This document shows, in pieces, positions 51,893-61,706 of a stretch of DNA of 64,000 bases. Every line of letters starts with the position of its first letter. Positions within the stretch are counted from its first letter, which is position 1. The DNA is from Propionivibrio hellwigii (GTDB lineage: Bacteria; Pseudomonadota; Gammaproteobacteria; Burkholderiales; Rhodocyclaceae). A program made the position numbers and the translations under genes. Below the pieces are notes generated by a model that did not search any database, was not told where the DNA came from, and was given only the letters and a program-made list of their open reading frames with translations. Location: contig NZ_JBEUWX010000002.1 in assembly GCF_041770905.1 (NCBI RefSeq), positions 310,001 to 374,000 of the forward strand. Direction: 5' to 3'.

Positions 51893-54800
51893 ATGCGCCT
51901 GACCAAACTCAAACTTGCCGGTTTCAAATCCTTTGTCGATCCGACGGCCATTGCCTTGCCCGGGCAGCTCGTCGGCGTTGTTGGTCCGAACGGTTGCGGC
52001 AAATCGAACGTGATCGACGCCGTGCGCTGGGTGCTCGGCGAATCGAAGGCTTCGGAACTGCGCGGCGAATCGATGCAGGATGTCATCTTCAATGGTTCGG
52101 GCGGCCGCAAGCCGGTGTCGCGTGCGGCGGTCGAACTGGTGTTCGACAATTCTCTCGGCCGTGCCGCCGGCCAGTGGTCGCAGTACGCCGAGCTTTCCGT
52201 CAAGCGGCAGCTCACGCGCAGCGGGCAATCCGAGTACTACATCAATAATCTGCATGTCCGCCGCAAGGACGTGACCGACCTCTTTCTGGGCACTGGCCTG
52301 GGGCCACGCGCCTATGCCATCATCGGCCAGGGAACGATCTCACGCATCATCGAAGCGCGCCCCGACGAGTTGCGCGTGTTTCTGGAAGAAGCCGCCGGCG
52401 TGACCAAATACAAGGAACGGCGCAAGGAAACTGAACGCCGTCTGGCCGACACACGCGAAAACCTGACGCGCGTCGAAGATATCCGCGCGGAACTGGGCGG
52501 TCAGATGGAACGTCTGGAAGCCCAGGCCGCGGTGGCGCGCCAGTACCGCGATTACCAGGCGGATCTGACGCACAAACAGCAGCTGCTCTGGCTGCTACGC
52601 CGCAACGAAGCGCAGGCCGAGCGCGAACGCATGGCGCAGGTCGTGGCGCATGCGGTCAATGAGCTGGAGGCGCAGCACACCGCCCTGCGTGAAACCGAAG
52701 CGCGCGTCGAAGAAGCGCGCGAACACCATTTTTCAGCCACAGACGGCGTGCAGAGCGCTCAGGGAGAAAGCTACCAGGCCAATGCCGAAGTAGCGCGGCT
52801 GGAAGCTGAAATCCGCCACCGGCGCGAATCGCGCGAAGAATATCAATCACGCCTGACGCAGCTGGAGGCCGACCGGGCGCAATGGCAGGCCGATGTCGAA
52901 CGCTACGATACCGAGCGTGAACGCTGGGCGGAACTCTCGACACTGGCCGATGAGCGCGTCGAGCAGGAAAACATGCGGCTGGCGGCACAGCAAGAGCGCC
53001 TGCCGGCTGTCGAGGCTGCTTATGCGCAGGCACAGGAAAGCGTCAATCAGCAGCGACACGCACTCAGTCAGGCTGAACAGCGTTTGCAGGTCGAACTGGC
53101 CAATCGCAATCACGCGCAGCGTTCTCTGCAAATCATCGCCAGCCGGCGCGACCGCCTCGACCAGGAGCGCGCCGCGCTGCCGATGCCTGACCAGGAAGGA
53201 TTTGCGCTCAAGCAGGCGACGCTGGCAACGCTGCATGAAACGATTGCCGCTATGCAGGACGATCTGGCCGAGCGCCAGCGCGATCTGCCGCATTTCGAGC
53301 AGCGCCGCCGCGAAGCGTTGGCCGCCGTGCAGCAGGCGCAGAAAGAACGTGCCGAGGCGCAAGCGCGGCGGACGGCGCTCGAACAGTTACAGAAAAAGAT
53401 ACAGGAGGACGGACAGCAGGATGCCTGGCTGCGTCGTTATGGTCTCGAACATCGCCAGCCTTTATGGAAATCGCTGCGTGTCGATCCGGGCTGGGAAGAT
53501 GCGGTCGAAGCGGTTCTGCGCGAGCGACTCGGCGCGCTGACGGCCGATGACATTGATCCGGCCTGGAGCAAGGATCGGCCGGGCAGCCGGCTGACCTTGC
53601 TGGCGCCTACCGACGGCGCGAACGCAACAGCGCCGCAGCGCGACAGTCTGCTGAACAGGATCCAGTGTGAGGATGACGGCCTGCAGGCGGTGCTGGCCGA
53701 CTGGCTGGGTGAAGTGTGCGCCGCTGACTCCCTACAGGCGGCGCTCGACAAACGCGATCATTTGCGCGGCGAAGCCTGCTGCGTAACGCCGGCGGGCGAT
53801 ATCGTTACCCGGCAGGGCATCACGCTCTTTGCGCCGAATGCTGCGGGACACGGAATGCTCGAGCGGCAGCGCGAAATCGATGTGCTCGCCGGGGTCATCG
53901 CCGGCCACGAAACGCGCGTGATGCAGGCGCAGGAAAACCTGGCCGCTGTCGAAACGGCGCTGGCCGAGGCGCAGGCAACCTTGCAAGAGGTGCGCGGCGA
54001 ACTCGACGCACGGCAGGAAGAGGCGCACGCCATTCAGATGGAAACGCTCAGGCTTTCACAGGCGCTCGACCGCTTCCGTGACCGTCAAGCGCAGATCGAA
54101 ACGGCGCTGGGCGAACTGACGGCCGAAGAAGACGAGGAGAACGAACGCCTGCTCATCGTCGACGAAGCAATCGAGGCGGCGCGCGATGCGGTTGAGTCGG
54201 TCAGGCAGCAGATGGCGCAGGCGGCCGGCGGGTTCGAGGCGGCTGGGCAGGCGCTGCGCGATGCACGCGAGCGCGTCAGCGCCGCCGAGCACGCGCTGCA
54301 TGAGGCACAATTCTCCCAGCGTGAATGCCGGAGCAAGCTCGACGATCTCGGCAAGAACCGCGATCTGGCGCTTCGGCAGATCGAACGCATTGTCGATGAA
54401 CTGGCGCGCTGTACGGAAGGCGCGGAGGCCATGCAGGCCGAGGATCTTGAACCGTTGCTCCAGACAGCGCTGGCCCGGCGGGTGATGTGCGAACAGGCGC
54501 TGGCGGCGGCGCGCGATGCGCTGGAGGTGGCGACGGGCGGTTTGCGCGGGCTGGAAGAGACGCGCATGAAGATCGAAATCGGGCTGGAGCCGCTGCGCGA
54601 AAAAATCGGCGATTTACGCCTCAAGGAACAGGCGGCGGCGCTCAACGTCGAGCAAATGGACGCACAACTCCGTCAGGCGCAGGCCGACGAGGCAGCGTTG
54701 GCGCCGGCCTTGCAGGGCGTGCGCGCCGGCGCGCTGCAGAGCGCCATCAGCAGCTTGCAGCATTCGATCGAATCGCTCGGCCCGGTCAATCTGGCGGCGC

Positions 54801-55396
54801 TGGAAGAGCTGGAGTCGGCACGCGAGCGCAAGGGCTTCCTCGACGCGCAGTCCGAGGATCTGACACAGGCGATGGAAACGCTGGAAAACGCCATTCGCCG
54901 TATCGACCGTGAAACGCGGGAACTGCTGCAAACGACGTACAACGCAGTCAACAAGAGCTTTGGCGAACTCTTTCCAACGCTGTTCGGCGGCGGCGAAGCG
55001 CGCATGATCATGACGGGCGAAGAGATTCTCGATGCGGGCCTGCAGGTGATGGCGCAGCCGCCAGGCAAGAAAAATTCGACGATTCATCTGCTCTCGGGGG
55101 GAGAAAAAGCGCTGACCGCGATTGCGCTGGTTTTTGCCATGTTCCAGCTCAATCCAGCGCCGTTCTGCCTGCTCGACGAGGTGGATGCACCGCTCGATGA
55201 CAGTAATACCGAACGCTTCTGCGCAATGGTCAAGCGCATGGCGACGAATACCCAGTTTCTTTTTATCAGCCATAACAAGATTGCCATGGAAATGGCGGAA
55301 CAGCTCGTCGGCGTGACGATGCAGGAATCCGGCGTGTCGCGCATCGTCGAGGTGGATATGACCGAGGCGCTGCGCATGCGTGAGCAAATTGTCTAA
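51893..55396 (+). CDS. smc: Chromosome segregation protein SMC
   Basis: A 1167-aa condensin ATPase. The head has Walker A VGPNGCGKSNVIDAVRWVLGE near residue 32 and the C-terminal signature LLSGGEKALTAIALVFAMF with Walker B CLLDEVDAPLDD. Two long coiled coils (rich in Glu, Gln, Arg, Ala) flank the hinge around residues 510-620. The start at 51893 (MRLTKLKLAGFKSFVDP) is the conserved one; 45 codons upstream are non-homologous. Use of SMC rather than MukB fits a betaproteobacterium. ScpA and ScpB are not in the window. zipA follows after 14 bases. Confidence 0.96.
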   Translation: MRLTKLKLAGFKSFVDPTAIALPGQLVGVVGPNGCGKSNVIDAVRWVLGESKASELRGESMQDVIFNGSGGRKPVSRAAVELVFDNSLGRAAGQWSQYAELSVKRQLTRSGQSEYYINNLHVRRKDVTDLFLGTGLGPRAYAIIGQGTISRIIEARPDELRVFLEEAAGVTKYKERRKETERRLADTRENLTRVEDIRAELGGQMERLEAQAAVARQYRDYQADLTHKQQLLWLLRRNEAQAERERMAQVVAHAVNELEAQHTALRETEARVEEAREHHFSATDGVQSAQGESYQANAEVARLEAEIRHRRESREEYQSRLTQLEADRAQWQADVERYDTERERWAELSTLADERVEQENMRLAAQQERLPAVEAAYAQAQESVNQQRHALSQAEQRLQVELANRNHAQRSLQIIASRRDRLDQERAALPMPDQEGFALKQATLATLHETIAAMQDDLAERQRDLPHFEQRRREALAAVQQAQKERAEAQARRTALEQLQKKIQEDGQQDAWLRRYGLEHRQPLWKSLRVDPGWEDAVEAVLRERLGALTADDIDPAWSKDRPGSRLTLLAPTDGANATAPQRDSLLNRIQCEDDGLQAVLADWLGEVCAADSLQAALDKRDHLRGEACCVTPAGDIVTRQGITLFAPNAAGHGMLERQREIDVLAGVIAGHETRVMQAQENLAAVETALAEAQATLQEVRGELDARQEEAHAIQMETLRLSQALDRFRDRQAQIETALGELTAEEDEENERLLIVDEAIEAARDAVESVRQQMAQAAGGFEAAGQALRDARERVSAAEHALHEAQFSQRECRSKLDDLGKNRDLALRQIERIVDELARCTEGAEAMQAEDLEPLLQTALARRVMCEQALAAARDALEVATGGLRGLEETRMKIEIGLEPLREKIGDLRLKEQAAALNVEQMDAQLRQAQADEAALAPALQGVRAGALQSAISSLQHSIESLGPVNLAALEELESARERKGFLDAQSEDLTQAMETLENAIRRIDRETRELLQTTYNAVNKSFGELFPTLFGGGEARMIMTGEEILDAGLQVMAQPPGKKNSTIHLLSGGEKALTAIALVFAMFQLNPAPFCLLDEVDAPLDDSNTERFCAMVKRMATNTQFLFISHNKIAMEMAEQLVGVTMQESGVSRIVEVDMTEALRMREQIV

Positions 55397-55410
55397 CGGG
55401 GCAGGCGATT

Positions 55411-57228
55411 ATGAGTGAATTGCACATGGGCCTGATTGGGCTGGGGGCGCTGGGTGTACTTGGCGTCGTGGTCTATAACGCCTGGGTGGCTTACCGCCAC
55501 CGTCAGCTGGCCGGCCGCCTGCTCGATCCGCTGGAAAAGGACGTGCTGTTCGATAAACAGGCCGTACCGCCCGGCTTTGCGCCGGAAACAGAGGCCGCCG
55601 CGGAATCGGAATGGGAATCCGAATTGGAAGATGCGGCGGAAGATGTGTCGGAAGACGTGTTCGAAGATGTGCCGGAACTGTCGCCCGCATCACCGGAAAC
55701 GGCGTCAGCGCCGAGCGTATTTGCGCGCACGGACGGCGCTGAGGATGATCCGCAGATAGCGGATGATCAGGCGCCTGAGGTGGCCACCGAGATGCCCGCT
55801 GCACCGGCGGCGTCCGCTGCAGAGGCGGCTTCTGTCAGCGCTTCGTTTGCCGCAGCTGCTTCGCGCTGGCTAAGTGCGCTGCATCTGCCGCGTTCGAGCG
55901 GGGAGGCTTCGTCATCCGAGGCCGAAGCTTCCGTTCGTGAACGCATTGAACCTGCCTTGGGCCATGCAGCTGCCGATATCGCGGACGAAGACAGGGGCAG
56001 CGGAGCGGATTTGCCGGAGATCGACGATACCGGCGAATTTGGCGAAATCCTGGAATCGCGGCCGTATGGCGAAAGCGGACAAACAGCGGCGATGCCACTG
56101 CCGGCCGGGCATGGGCATGCGGAATATACGGAACGCACGGAATATACCGAATATGCCGAACATGGAGCGGCCAAGACCGCCCGCACGATAGAGGCCGACG
56201 GAGGCGCTTCCGCCGCCGCCCATGAAGCTGTATGTGAACCCGTGCAGGGATCGGCTTCCGTCCCCGATGCATCTGCCTGGGGGATGGCATCAGCTGCCGC
56301 GGGCGCGGTTGATGCCGCCGTGCCGGATGCCCTTGTTGCGGCGGAGGATGCGCCGGCTGGCGTCAGCGAACCCATGCATCTGCTTTCGCCGGCGATCGAT
56401 TACATCGCCACGCTGGAAACGGCGGTGGGTGTACCCGCTGCCGACTGGCTGGCGGCGCAGCAGGCGACGTTGTCGCGTGCGGACAAGCCCGTGCATTGGG
56501 CGGGGTTCGATGAAGAAAATGGTGAGTGGGTCATGCTTGGCGCGGATGTCGCGCGTGGCGGTGGCGAGCCGCGCCTGTTCCGGCATGTGCGCGCCGGCCT
56601 GCAACTGGCCGACCGGCGGGGAGCTTTGTCCGAAAACGACCTGCTCATTTTTGCCACCGCCATGGATGCGCTGGCGCGTGAGTGGCAGGCGCAGGGCCGG
56701 CCGGTCATGCTCGATTTGCCCGATCCGCGCCCGGTGCCCGCCGCTGCCGCTGATTTGGATGCTTTTTGTGTCGGCGTCGATATCCAGATTAGCCTCAACG
56801 TCATCGCGCTCAATGAAGCCTTCCCCGGCACCCAGGTTCGTGCGCTGGCCGAATCGGCGGGCATGTTCCTCGACGGGCGCGGGCGCTTTGTCCGGGTTAC
56901 CGACGATGGCAGTGTTTTGTACATGCTGCTCAATCACGACCCGGCCGGATTTTCCGCCGAAAACATGCGTGCGACGTCCGTGCAGGGGCTGACCTTTCTG
57001 TTCGATGTGCCGACGGTGGCGCGCGGCGAGCGCGTTTTCGGCCAGCTTGCCGATCTCGCCGGACGCTTTGCCGACGTGCTCAAAGGCGCGCTGGTGGACG
57101 ATAACCGCCGGCCATTGTCTGAGGCCTCGCTGGCGCCGATCAGCCAGCAAATCGCACAGTTCCAGGCCAGCATGGCGCAGCGCAACCTGCCGGCGGGCGG
57201 GCGTATGGCGCGGCGTCTGTTTTCCTGA
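55411..57228 (+). CDS. zipA: Cell division protein ZipA
   Basis: ZipA tethers FtsZ to the membrane. The 605-aa protein is nearly twice the E. coli length. An N-terminal membrane helix (GLIGLGALGVLGVVVYNAWVAY) leads into a long acidic, low-complexity linker (about residues 50-320), which includes the tandem-like EYTERTEYTEYAEHG. The C-terminal domain has VGVDIQISLNVIALNEAFPG and the FtsZ-binding fold through VQGLTFLFDVPTVARGERVF. Between linker and that domain, residues 325-450 (DYIATLETAVGVPAADWLAAQ and HWAGFDEENGEWVMLG) are conserved in betaproteobacterial ZipA-like proteins as I recall. It overlaps the frame of ligA by 1 base. Confidence 0.85.
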   Translation: MSELHMGLIGLGALGVLGVVVYNAWVAYRHRQLAGRLLDPLEKDVLFDKQAVPPGFAPETEAAAESEWESELEDAAEDVSEDVFEDVPELSPASPETASAPSVFARTDGAEDDPQIADDQAPEVATEMPAAPAASAAEAASVSASFAAAASRWLSALHLPRSSGEASSSEAEASVRERIEPALGHAAADIADEDRGSGADLPEIDDTGEFGEILESRPYGESGQTAAMPLPAGHGHAEYTERTEYTEYAEHGAAKTARTIEADGGASAAAHEAVCEPVQGSASVPDASAWGMASAAAGAVDAAVPDALVAAEDAPAGVSEPMHLLSPAIDYIATLETAVGVPAADWLAAQQATLSRADKPVHWAGFDEENGEWVMLGADVARGGGEPRLFRHVRAGLQLADRRGALSENDLLIFATAMDALAREWQAQGRPVMLDLPDPRPVPAAAADLDAFCVGVDIQISLNVIALNEAFPGTQVRALAESAGMFLDGRGRFVRVTDDGSVLYMLLNHDPAGFSAENMRATSVQGLTFLFDVPTVARGERVFGQLADLAGRFADVLKGALVDDNRRPLSEASLAPISQQIAQFQASMAQRNLPAGGRMARRLFS

Positions 57229-57245
57229 TGGCGACGGAGGACGCT

Positions 57246-59351
57246 ATGGAACCGTCCCGGGAGGTCACCGAACGCGCCCGCTGGCTGCGGGCGGAAATCG
57301 AGCGGCATAACCACCATTATTACGTCCTTGATGCGCCGCTGATCGACGATGCCGATTACGATCGGCTGTTCCGCGAGTTGCAGGCTATCGAGGCGGCGCA
57401 TCCGGAATTACGGACAAGCGATTCGCCGACGGGGCGTGTCGGCGGCCAGGCGCTTGACATGTTTCGGCCCGTGCGCCATGCCGTGCCGATGCTGTCGATT
57501 CGTACCGAAACCGACGACGGCGATGCTGGCGCGTTTGCTTTTGACGCCCGCGTGCGCAAGGAACTGGGCATGCCAGCAGCGGATGTGGCGGCGCCTGCGA
57601 CCGGGGCGTCGGAAGTGGAATATGTGGCGGAACTCAAGTTCGACGGTTTGGCGATCAGCCTGCGTTATGAAGACGGCGTGCTGGTGCAGGCGGCGACGCG
57701 CGGTGACGGCGAAACCGGCGAGGATGTCACCGCCAACGCCCGCACGGTGGGGCAAATTCCCTTGCGTCTGCTGGGCGAGGTCCCGCGCGTGCTGGAAGTG
57801 CGCGGCGAGGTGTACATGAAATTCGCCGATTTTGAGCGCTACAACGCGCAGGCGCTGGCGAACGGCGAAAAAACGCTGGTCAACCCGCGTAATGGCGCGG
57901 CGGGGAGCATTCGCCAGCTCGATTCCAAAGTCGCTGCGGGGCGGCCGCTTTCCTTTTTTGCCTACGGTATTGGCGAAGTGCGGGATTGGCCTGCGGCGCA
58001 GCGGCCGACGACGCACGCTGGCCTGCTGGATGCGCTGGCTGCTTTTGGCCTGCCGGTTTGCGCCGAGCGCGCCATTCTGCATGGTCCGCAGGCGCTGGCC
58101 GATTTTCATCGCTGGATCGGCGAAAAGCGCATCCATCTGCCCTTTGCCATCGATGGCGTCGTATACAAGGTCAATTCCTTGGCTTTACAGGCCGAACTGG
58201 GCTTTATTTCGCGCGAACCGCGCTGGGCGGTGGCGCACAAGTACCCGCCGGAGGAGGCGCAGACCGAAGTACTCGGCATCGATGTGCAAGTCGGCCGTAC
58301 CGGCGCGCTGACGCCGGTGGCGCGGCTCAAGCCGGTATTCGTCGGCGGCGCTACCGTGACCAACGCAACCTTGCACAACGAGGATGAGATCCGGCGTAAG
58401 GATGTGCGCGTCGGCGATACCGCCATTGTCCGGCGCGCCGGCGACGTGATTCCCGAAATCGTCCGTATCCTGCCGGAAAAGCGGCCGCTTCTCGCGCCCG
58501 AATTTTCCATGCCGACACGCTGCCCAGTCTGCGGATCGGCTGTCGTGCGCAGTGCCGACGAAGCGGTGGCGCGCTGTGGCGCAGGGTTGTTCTGCGCCGC
58601 GCAGCGTAAGCAGGCGCTGCTGCATTTTGTTGCGCGGCGGGCGATGGATATTGAAGGAATGGGCGAAAAGCTCGTTGATCAACTGGTCGACGGCGGCTTC
58701 GTCCATACGCCTGCCGACATTTACGGGCTGGATTTGCCGACGCTGGCGGGTCTGGAGCGCATGGCGGAAAAATCGGCGGCCAAGCTGCTGGCGGCGATCG
58801 AAAAGAGCAAGCAGACGAGCCTGCCGCGTTTCATCTATGCGCTGGGTATCCGCAACGTTGGCGAAACCACGGCCAAGGATCTGGCGCGGCACTTCGGCCA
58901 TCTGGATGCGCTGGCCGCCGCCGGTACGGCGGCACTGGAGGTGGTGCCGGATGTCGGGCCGGTCGTGGCCGCCTCGATCATCGCTTTTTTTGCCGAGCCG
59001 CATCACCGCGAGATCATTGCCCGGCTGCGTGCGGCGGGCGTGGCCTGGCCGGAAACGGCGGGCGCCGCATGCACACGCGGCGATGAAGCGCCGGATCGCG
59101 CTGGCGGCGAGCTGGCCGGCAAAACTTTCGTGCTGACCGGAACCTTGCCTTCGCTTTCGCGTGAAGCGGCGACGGCGCTGATTGAGGCATCGGGCGGGCG
59201 CGTGAGCGCTTCGGTATCGAAAAAAACCGCTTACGTGCTGGCGGGCGAGGCGGCCGGTTCCAAGCTCGACAAGGCGCGGGCACTTGGCGTGCCGGTGATC
59301 GATGAGGCAGAATTGCGGCGTTTGCTGGAATTGCCGGAAGCGGGCCGATGA
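57246..59351 (+). CDS. ligA: NAD-dependent DNA ligase LigA
   Basis: LigA seals nicks using NAD+. Domains: Ia (ERHNHHYYVLDAPLIDDADYDRLF), adenylation (YVAELKFDGLAISL, where Lys in KFDG is adenylated), OB fold, four-cysteine zinc finger (CPVCGSAVV...CGAGLFC), helix-hairpin-helix and C-terminal BRCT (LAGKTFVLTGTLPSLSREAATALIEASGGRV). I choose the ATG at 57246 because GGAGG lies six bases before it; the frame also opens at 57228, whose ATG overlaps the zipA stop. That gives 701 aa, slightly longer than E. coli LigA because of inserts in the adenylation domain. smc-zipA-ligA form one transcript. Confidence 0.95.
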   Translation: MEPSREVTERARWLRAEIERHNHHYYVLDAPLIDDADYDRLFRELQAIEAAHPELRTSDSPTGRVGGQALDMFRPVRHAVPMLSIRTETDDGDAGAFAFDARVRKELGMPAADVAAPATGASEVEYVAELKFDGLAISLRYEDGVLVQAATRGDGETGEDVTANARTVGQIPLRLLGEVPRVLEVRGEVYMKFADFERYNAQALANGEKTLVNPRNGAAGSIRQLDSKVAAGRPLSFFAYGIGEVRDWPAAQRPTTHAGLLDALAAFGLPVCAERAILHGPQALADFHRWIGEKRIHLPFAIDGVVYKVNSLALQAELGFISREPRWAVAHKYPPEEAQTEVLGIDVQVGRTGALTPVARLKPVFVGGATVTNATLHNEDEIRRKDVRVGDTAIVRRAGDVIPEIVRILPEKRPLLAPEFSMPTRCPVCGSAVVRSADEAVARCGAGLFCAAQRKQALLHFVARRAMDIEGMGEKLVDQLVDGGFVHTPADIYGLDLPTLAGLERMAEKSAAKLLAAIEKSKQTSLPRFIYALGIRNVGETTAKDLARHFGHLDALAAAGTAALEVVPDVGPVVAASIIAFFAEPHHREIIARLRAAGVAWPETAGAACTRGDEAPDRAGGELAGKTFVLTGTLPSLSREAATALIEASGGRVSASVSKKTAYVLAGEAAGSKLDKARALGVPVIDEAELRRLLELPEAGR

Positions 59352-59433
59352 ACTTGCCAGCCTGTCCTTTGCCGGCCCGTCGGGTCGTGCACAATGAATT
59401 CCTTAATTCCCGGAACCATCAGGAACACAACGA

Positions 59434-60342
59434 ATGAGCAGAACCGGAACACGCAGAATCAGAAAAGCCGTTTTCCCCGTCGCCGGGATGGGCACGCGCT
59501 TCTTACCGGCGACCAAGGCCAGCCCCAAAGAGATGATGCCCATCGTCGACAAACCGCTCATTCAGTACGCCGTCGAGGAAGCCGTGGCGGCGGGCATTAC
59601 CGACATGGTTTTCATCACCGGCCGTACCAAACGGGCAATCGAAGACCATTTCGACATGGCCTTCGAGCTGGAAACCGATCTGGCCGCCAGAGGCAAGACG
59701 CGCATGCTCGACGTGGTGCGCAACCTGCTTCCCGAACATATCAATTGCATTTTTATCCGTCAGCCGGCGGCATTGGGGCTGGGGCATGCCGTGCTGTGCG
59801 CCAAACCGGTGATCGGCGATGAACCCTTTGCCGTGCTGCTTGCCGACGATCTGCTCGACAGCGAGGTGCCGGTCATGAAGCAGATGGTCGAGCAGTTTGA
59901 CGAACATTGCTGTTCGATCCTGGGCGCGCTCGAAGTGCCGCCGGCCGATACGGCGAGTTACGGCATCGTCAAAACGGGCGGGCAGACCCCCCCCGGCGGG
60001 CGGCTTGAGCGCATTGAGGCCATCGTCGAAAAACCGCGTCCTGAGGCGGCGCCGTCGAACATTGCCGTTGTCGGCCGCTATATCCTGACGCCGGCTATTT
60101 TTGGGCATCTCGAAAGGGCCAGGCCGGGGTCGGGCGGCGAAATCCAGCTGACGGACGGTATCGCCGCGCTGCTGGCCGAGGAGCCGGTGTTGGCGTACCG
60201 CTATTTCGGCAAGCGTTTCGATTGCGGCGCCAAGCTGGGCTACTTGCAGGCAACGGTCGAATTCGGCCTGCGCCATCCGGAAATCGGCACCGCGTTCGCC
60301 GCTTATCTGAAAGCCTTGGACGCAAACAACAGGGAGACATGA
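59434..60342 (+). CDS. galU: UTP-glucose-1-phosphate uridylyltransferase
   Basis: GalU makes UDP-glucose for polysaccharide and lipid A-linked glycan synthesis. The nucleotide-binding start is KAVFPVAGMGTRFLPATKASPKEMMPIVDKPLIQYAVEEA, with IEDHFDMAFELE, FIRQPAALGLGHAVLCAKPVIGDEPFAVLLADD and the catalytic region PSNIAVVGRYILTP. It is 302 aa, standard. AGGAA precedes the ATG. Its stop overlaps the start of hpt by 4 bases (ATGA). Confidence 0.96.
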   Translation: MSRTGTRRIRKAVFPVAGMGTRFLPATKASPKEMMPIVDKPLIQYAVEEAVAAGITDMVFITGRTKRAIEDHFDMAFELETDLAARGKTRMLDVVRNLLPEHINCIFIRQPAALGLGHAVLCAKPVIGDEPFAVLLADDLLDSEVPVMKQMVEQFDEHCCSILGALEVPPADTASYGIVKTGGQTPPGGRLERIEAIVEKPRPEAAPSNIAVVGRYILTPAIFGHLERARPGSGGEIQLTDGIAALLAEEPVLAYRYFGKRFDCGAKLGYLQATVEFGLRHPEIGTAFAAYLKALDANNRET

Positions 60343-60890
60343 ACGCCATGCAGCATTATTTTGATGAGAGGCTGGCCTCCGCCGAGCTGATTCATTCCGC
60401 CGAAACGGTCGCCGCCGCCGTCACACGGGTCGCCGGCGAAATTACGGAAAAACTCGCGGGCGCCGATCCGCTGCTGCTGTGCGTGATGAGCGGCGGTGTG
60501 CCGTTTGCCGGCCATTTGATGACGCAGCTTCAATTCCCCCTCGAATTCGACTACCTGCATGTGACCCGCTATGGGCAGAAAACCGAAGGCGGGGAACTGT
60601 CCTGGCGCGCATTGCCGGCAACACCGGTCGCGGGGCGGACGGTGCTCGTGCTCGACGACATCCTCGATGAAGGAACGACGCTGGCGGCCATTGTCGCGCG
60701 CCTGCAGGCAATGGGGGCGCAAGCCTGCTATACGGCCGTGGCGACCGAGAAGCTCAATGGCAAGAAGAAACCGATCCGTGCCGACTTTGTCGCCCTCACC
60801 GTGCCTGACCGTTTCGTTTTTGGCTTCGGCATGGACGTCAGCGGTCATTTCCGCAATCTGCCGGCGATTTACGCCATGAAGGCTGACTAA
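60339..60890 (+). CDS. hpt: Hypoxanthine-guanine phosphoribosyltransferase
   Basis: A purine-salvage enzyme transferring ribose phosphate from PRPP to hypoxanthine or guanine. The 183-aa protein has the PRPP motif RTVLVLDDILDEGTTLAAIV and the base-binding region near ADFVALTVPDRFVFGFGMDVSGHFRNLPAIYAMK. The flexible loop DYLHVTRYGQKTEGGELSW is also clear. AGGGAG six bases upstream and homology fix the start at 60339; the frame is open 39 codons earlier within galU. Xanthine use cannot be excluded. Confidence 0.92.
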   Translation: MNAMQHYFDERLASAELIHSAETVAAAVTRVAGEITEKLAGADPLLLCVMSGGVPFAGHLMTQLQFPLEFDYLHVTRYGQKTEGGELSWRALPATPVAGRTVLVLDDILDEGTTLAAIVARLQAMGAQACYTAVATEKLNGKKKPIRADFVALTVPDRFVFGFGMDVSGHFRNLPAIYAMKAD

Positions 60891-60932
60891 CGCACTCGTC
60901 AACACAACCAGAACAACAGAAAGGATCATGAC

Positions 60933-61706
60933 ATGCTGGCCGTGATCGGAGGCAGTGGCCTCTCGCAACTGACCAATCTCGACATTTCGCACCGTGAAGT
61001 CGTACGCACGCCGTATGGCGAACCCTCCGGCGCCGTAACCTTCGGGCAGATCGGCTGCCGGCCGGTGGCGTTCCTGGCGCGCCACGGCTACGGGCACACG
61101 CTGGCGCCGCACGAAATCAATTATCGCGCCAATCTCTGGGCGCTCTGGAAAAGCGGCGTCACCGGTGTCATCTCGGTCGCCTCGGTGGGCGGTATCCGCA
61201 GCGACCTCAAGCCGGGCGATCTCGTCGTGCCGCACCAGATCATCGATTACACCTGGGGGCGGAAATCTTCATTTTATGAAGGGCCGGACAGCAAAGTTCA
61301 GCATATCGACTTTACCGAACCTTTTGATGAAGCGCTGCGCCGGCATCTGCTCGACGCCGCCGCATCGCTGGAACTGGCCGTCAGCGACCATGCCGTGTAT
61401 GCAACGACGCAGGGGCCGCGGCTGGAAACCGCCGCCGAAATCAACCGCATGGAAAACGACGGCGCCGACGTCGTCGGCATGACGGCGATGCCGGAAGCCG
61501 TGCTGGCGCGCGAAATTGGCCTGCCCTATGCGGCCATCAACCTGGTCGCCAACTATGCCGCTGGCCGCGGCGACAGCTGCAACGGCATCAGTTTCAACGT
61601 GATCGATGGCATTCTGCATGAATCGATCGTCAAAGTCCGCGCAATTATCGAGCGGCTCGTTTGCAGCAATGGGGTGGCCTACTATGGCAATCAGATCGGT
61701 TCTTAA
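60933..61706 (+). CDS. S-methyl-5'-thioinosine phosphorylase (PNP/MTAP family)
   Basis: A nucleoside phosphorylase of the MTAP type, 257 aa. Recognised blocks are LAVIGGSGLSQLTNLD, FLARHGYGHTLAPHEINYRANLWAL, VISVASVGGIRSDLKPGDLVVPHQIIDYTWGR and TQGPRLETAAEINRMENDGADVVGMTAMPEA. Members in Pseudomonas-type bacteria that lack MTA phosphorylase split S-methyl-5'-thioinosine for purine salvage, so I give it that name; 5'-methylthioadenosine or plain purine nucleosides are alternatives. It lies next to hpt in a purine-salvage group. Its end overlaps def by 23 bases. Confidence 0.85.
   Translation: MLAVIGGSGLSQLTNLDISHREVVRTPYGEPSGAVTFGQIGCRPVAFLARHGYGHTLAPHEINYRANLWALWKSGVTGVISVASVGGIRSDLKPGDLVVPHQIIDYTWGRKSSFYEGPDSKVQHIDFTEPFDEALRRHLLDAAASLELAVSDHAVYATTQGPRLETAAEINRMENDGADVVGMTAMPEAVLAREIGLPYAAINLVANYAAGRGDSCNGISFNVIDGILHESIVKVRAIIERLVCSNGVAYYGNQIGS

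Noticed and set aside
54614..55387. 257-codon frame antisense to smc
   Set aside because: Opposite the conserved ATPase signature and Walker B region of SMC, with no known homology.
61684..61706. Overlap of phosphorylase and def taken as a frame error
   Set aside because: Both ends are conserved in their families (NQIGS-type end and MAIRSVLKMGDPRLL start), so a true 23-base overlap is more likely than a sequencing error.
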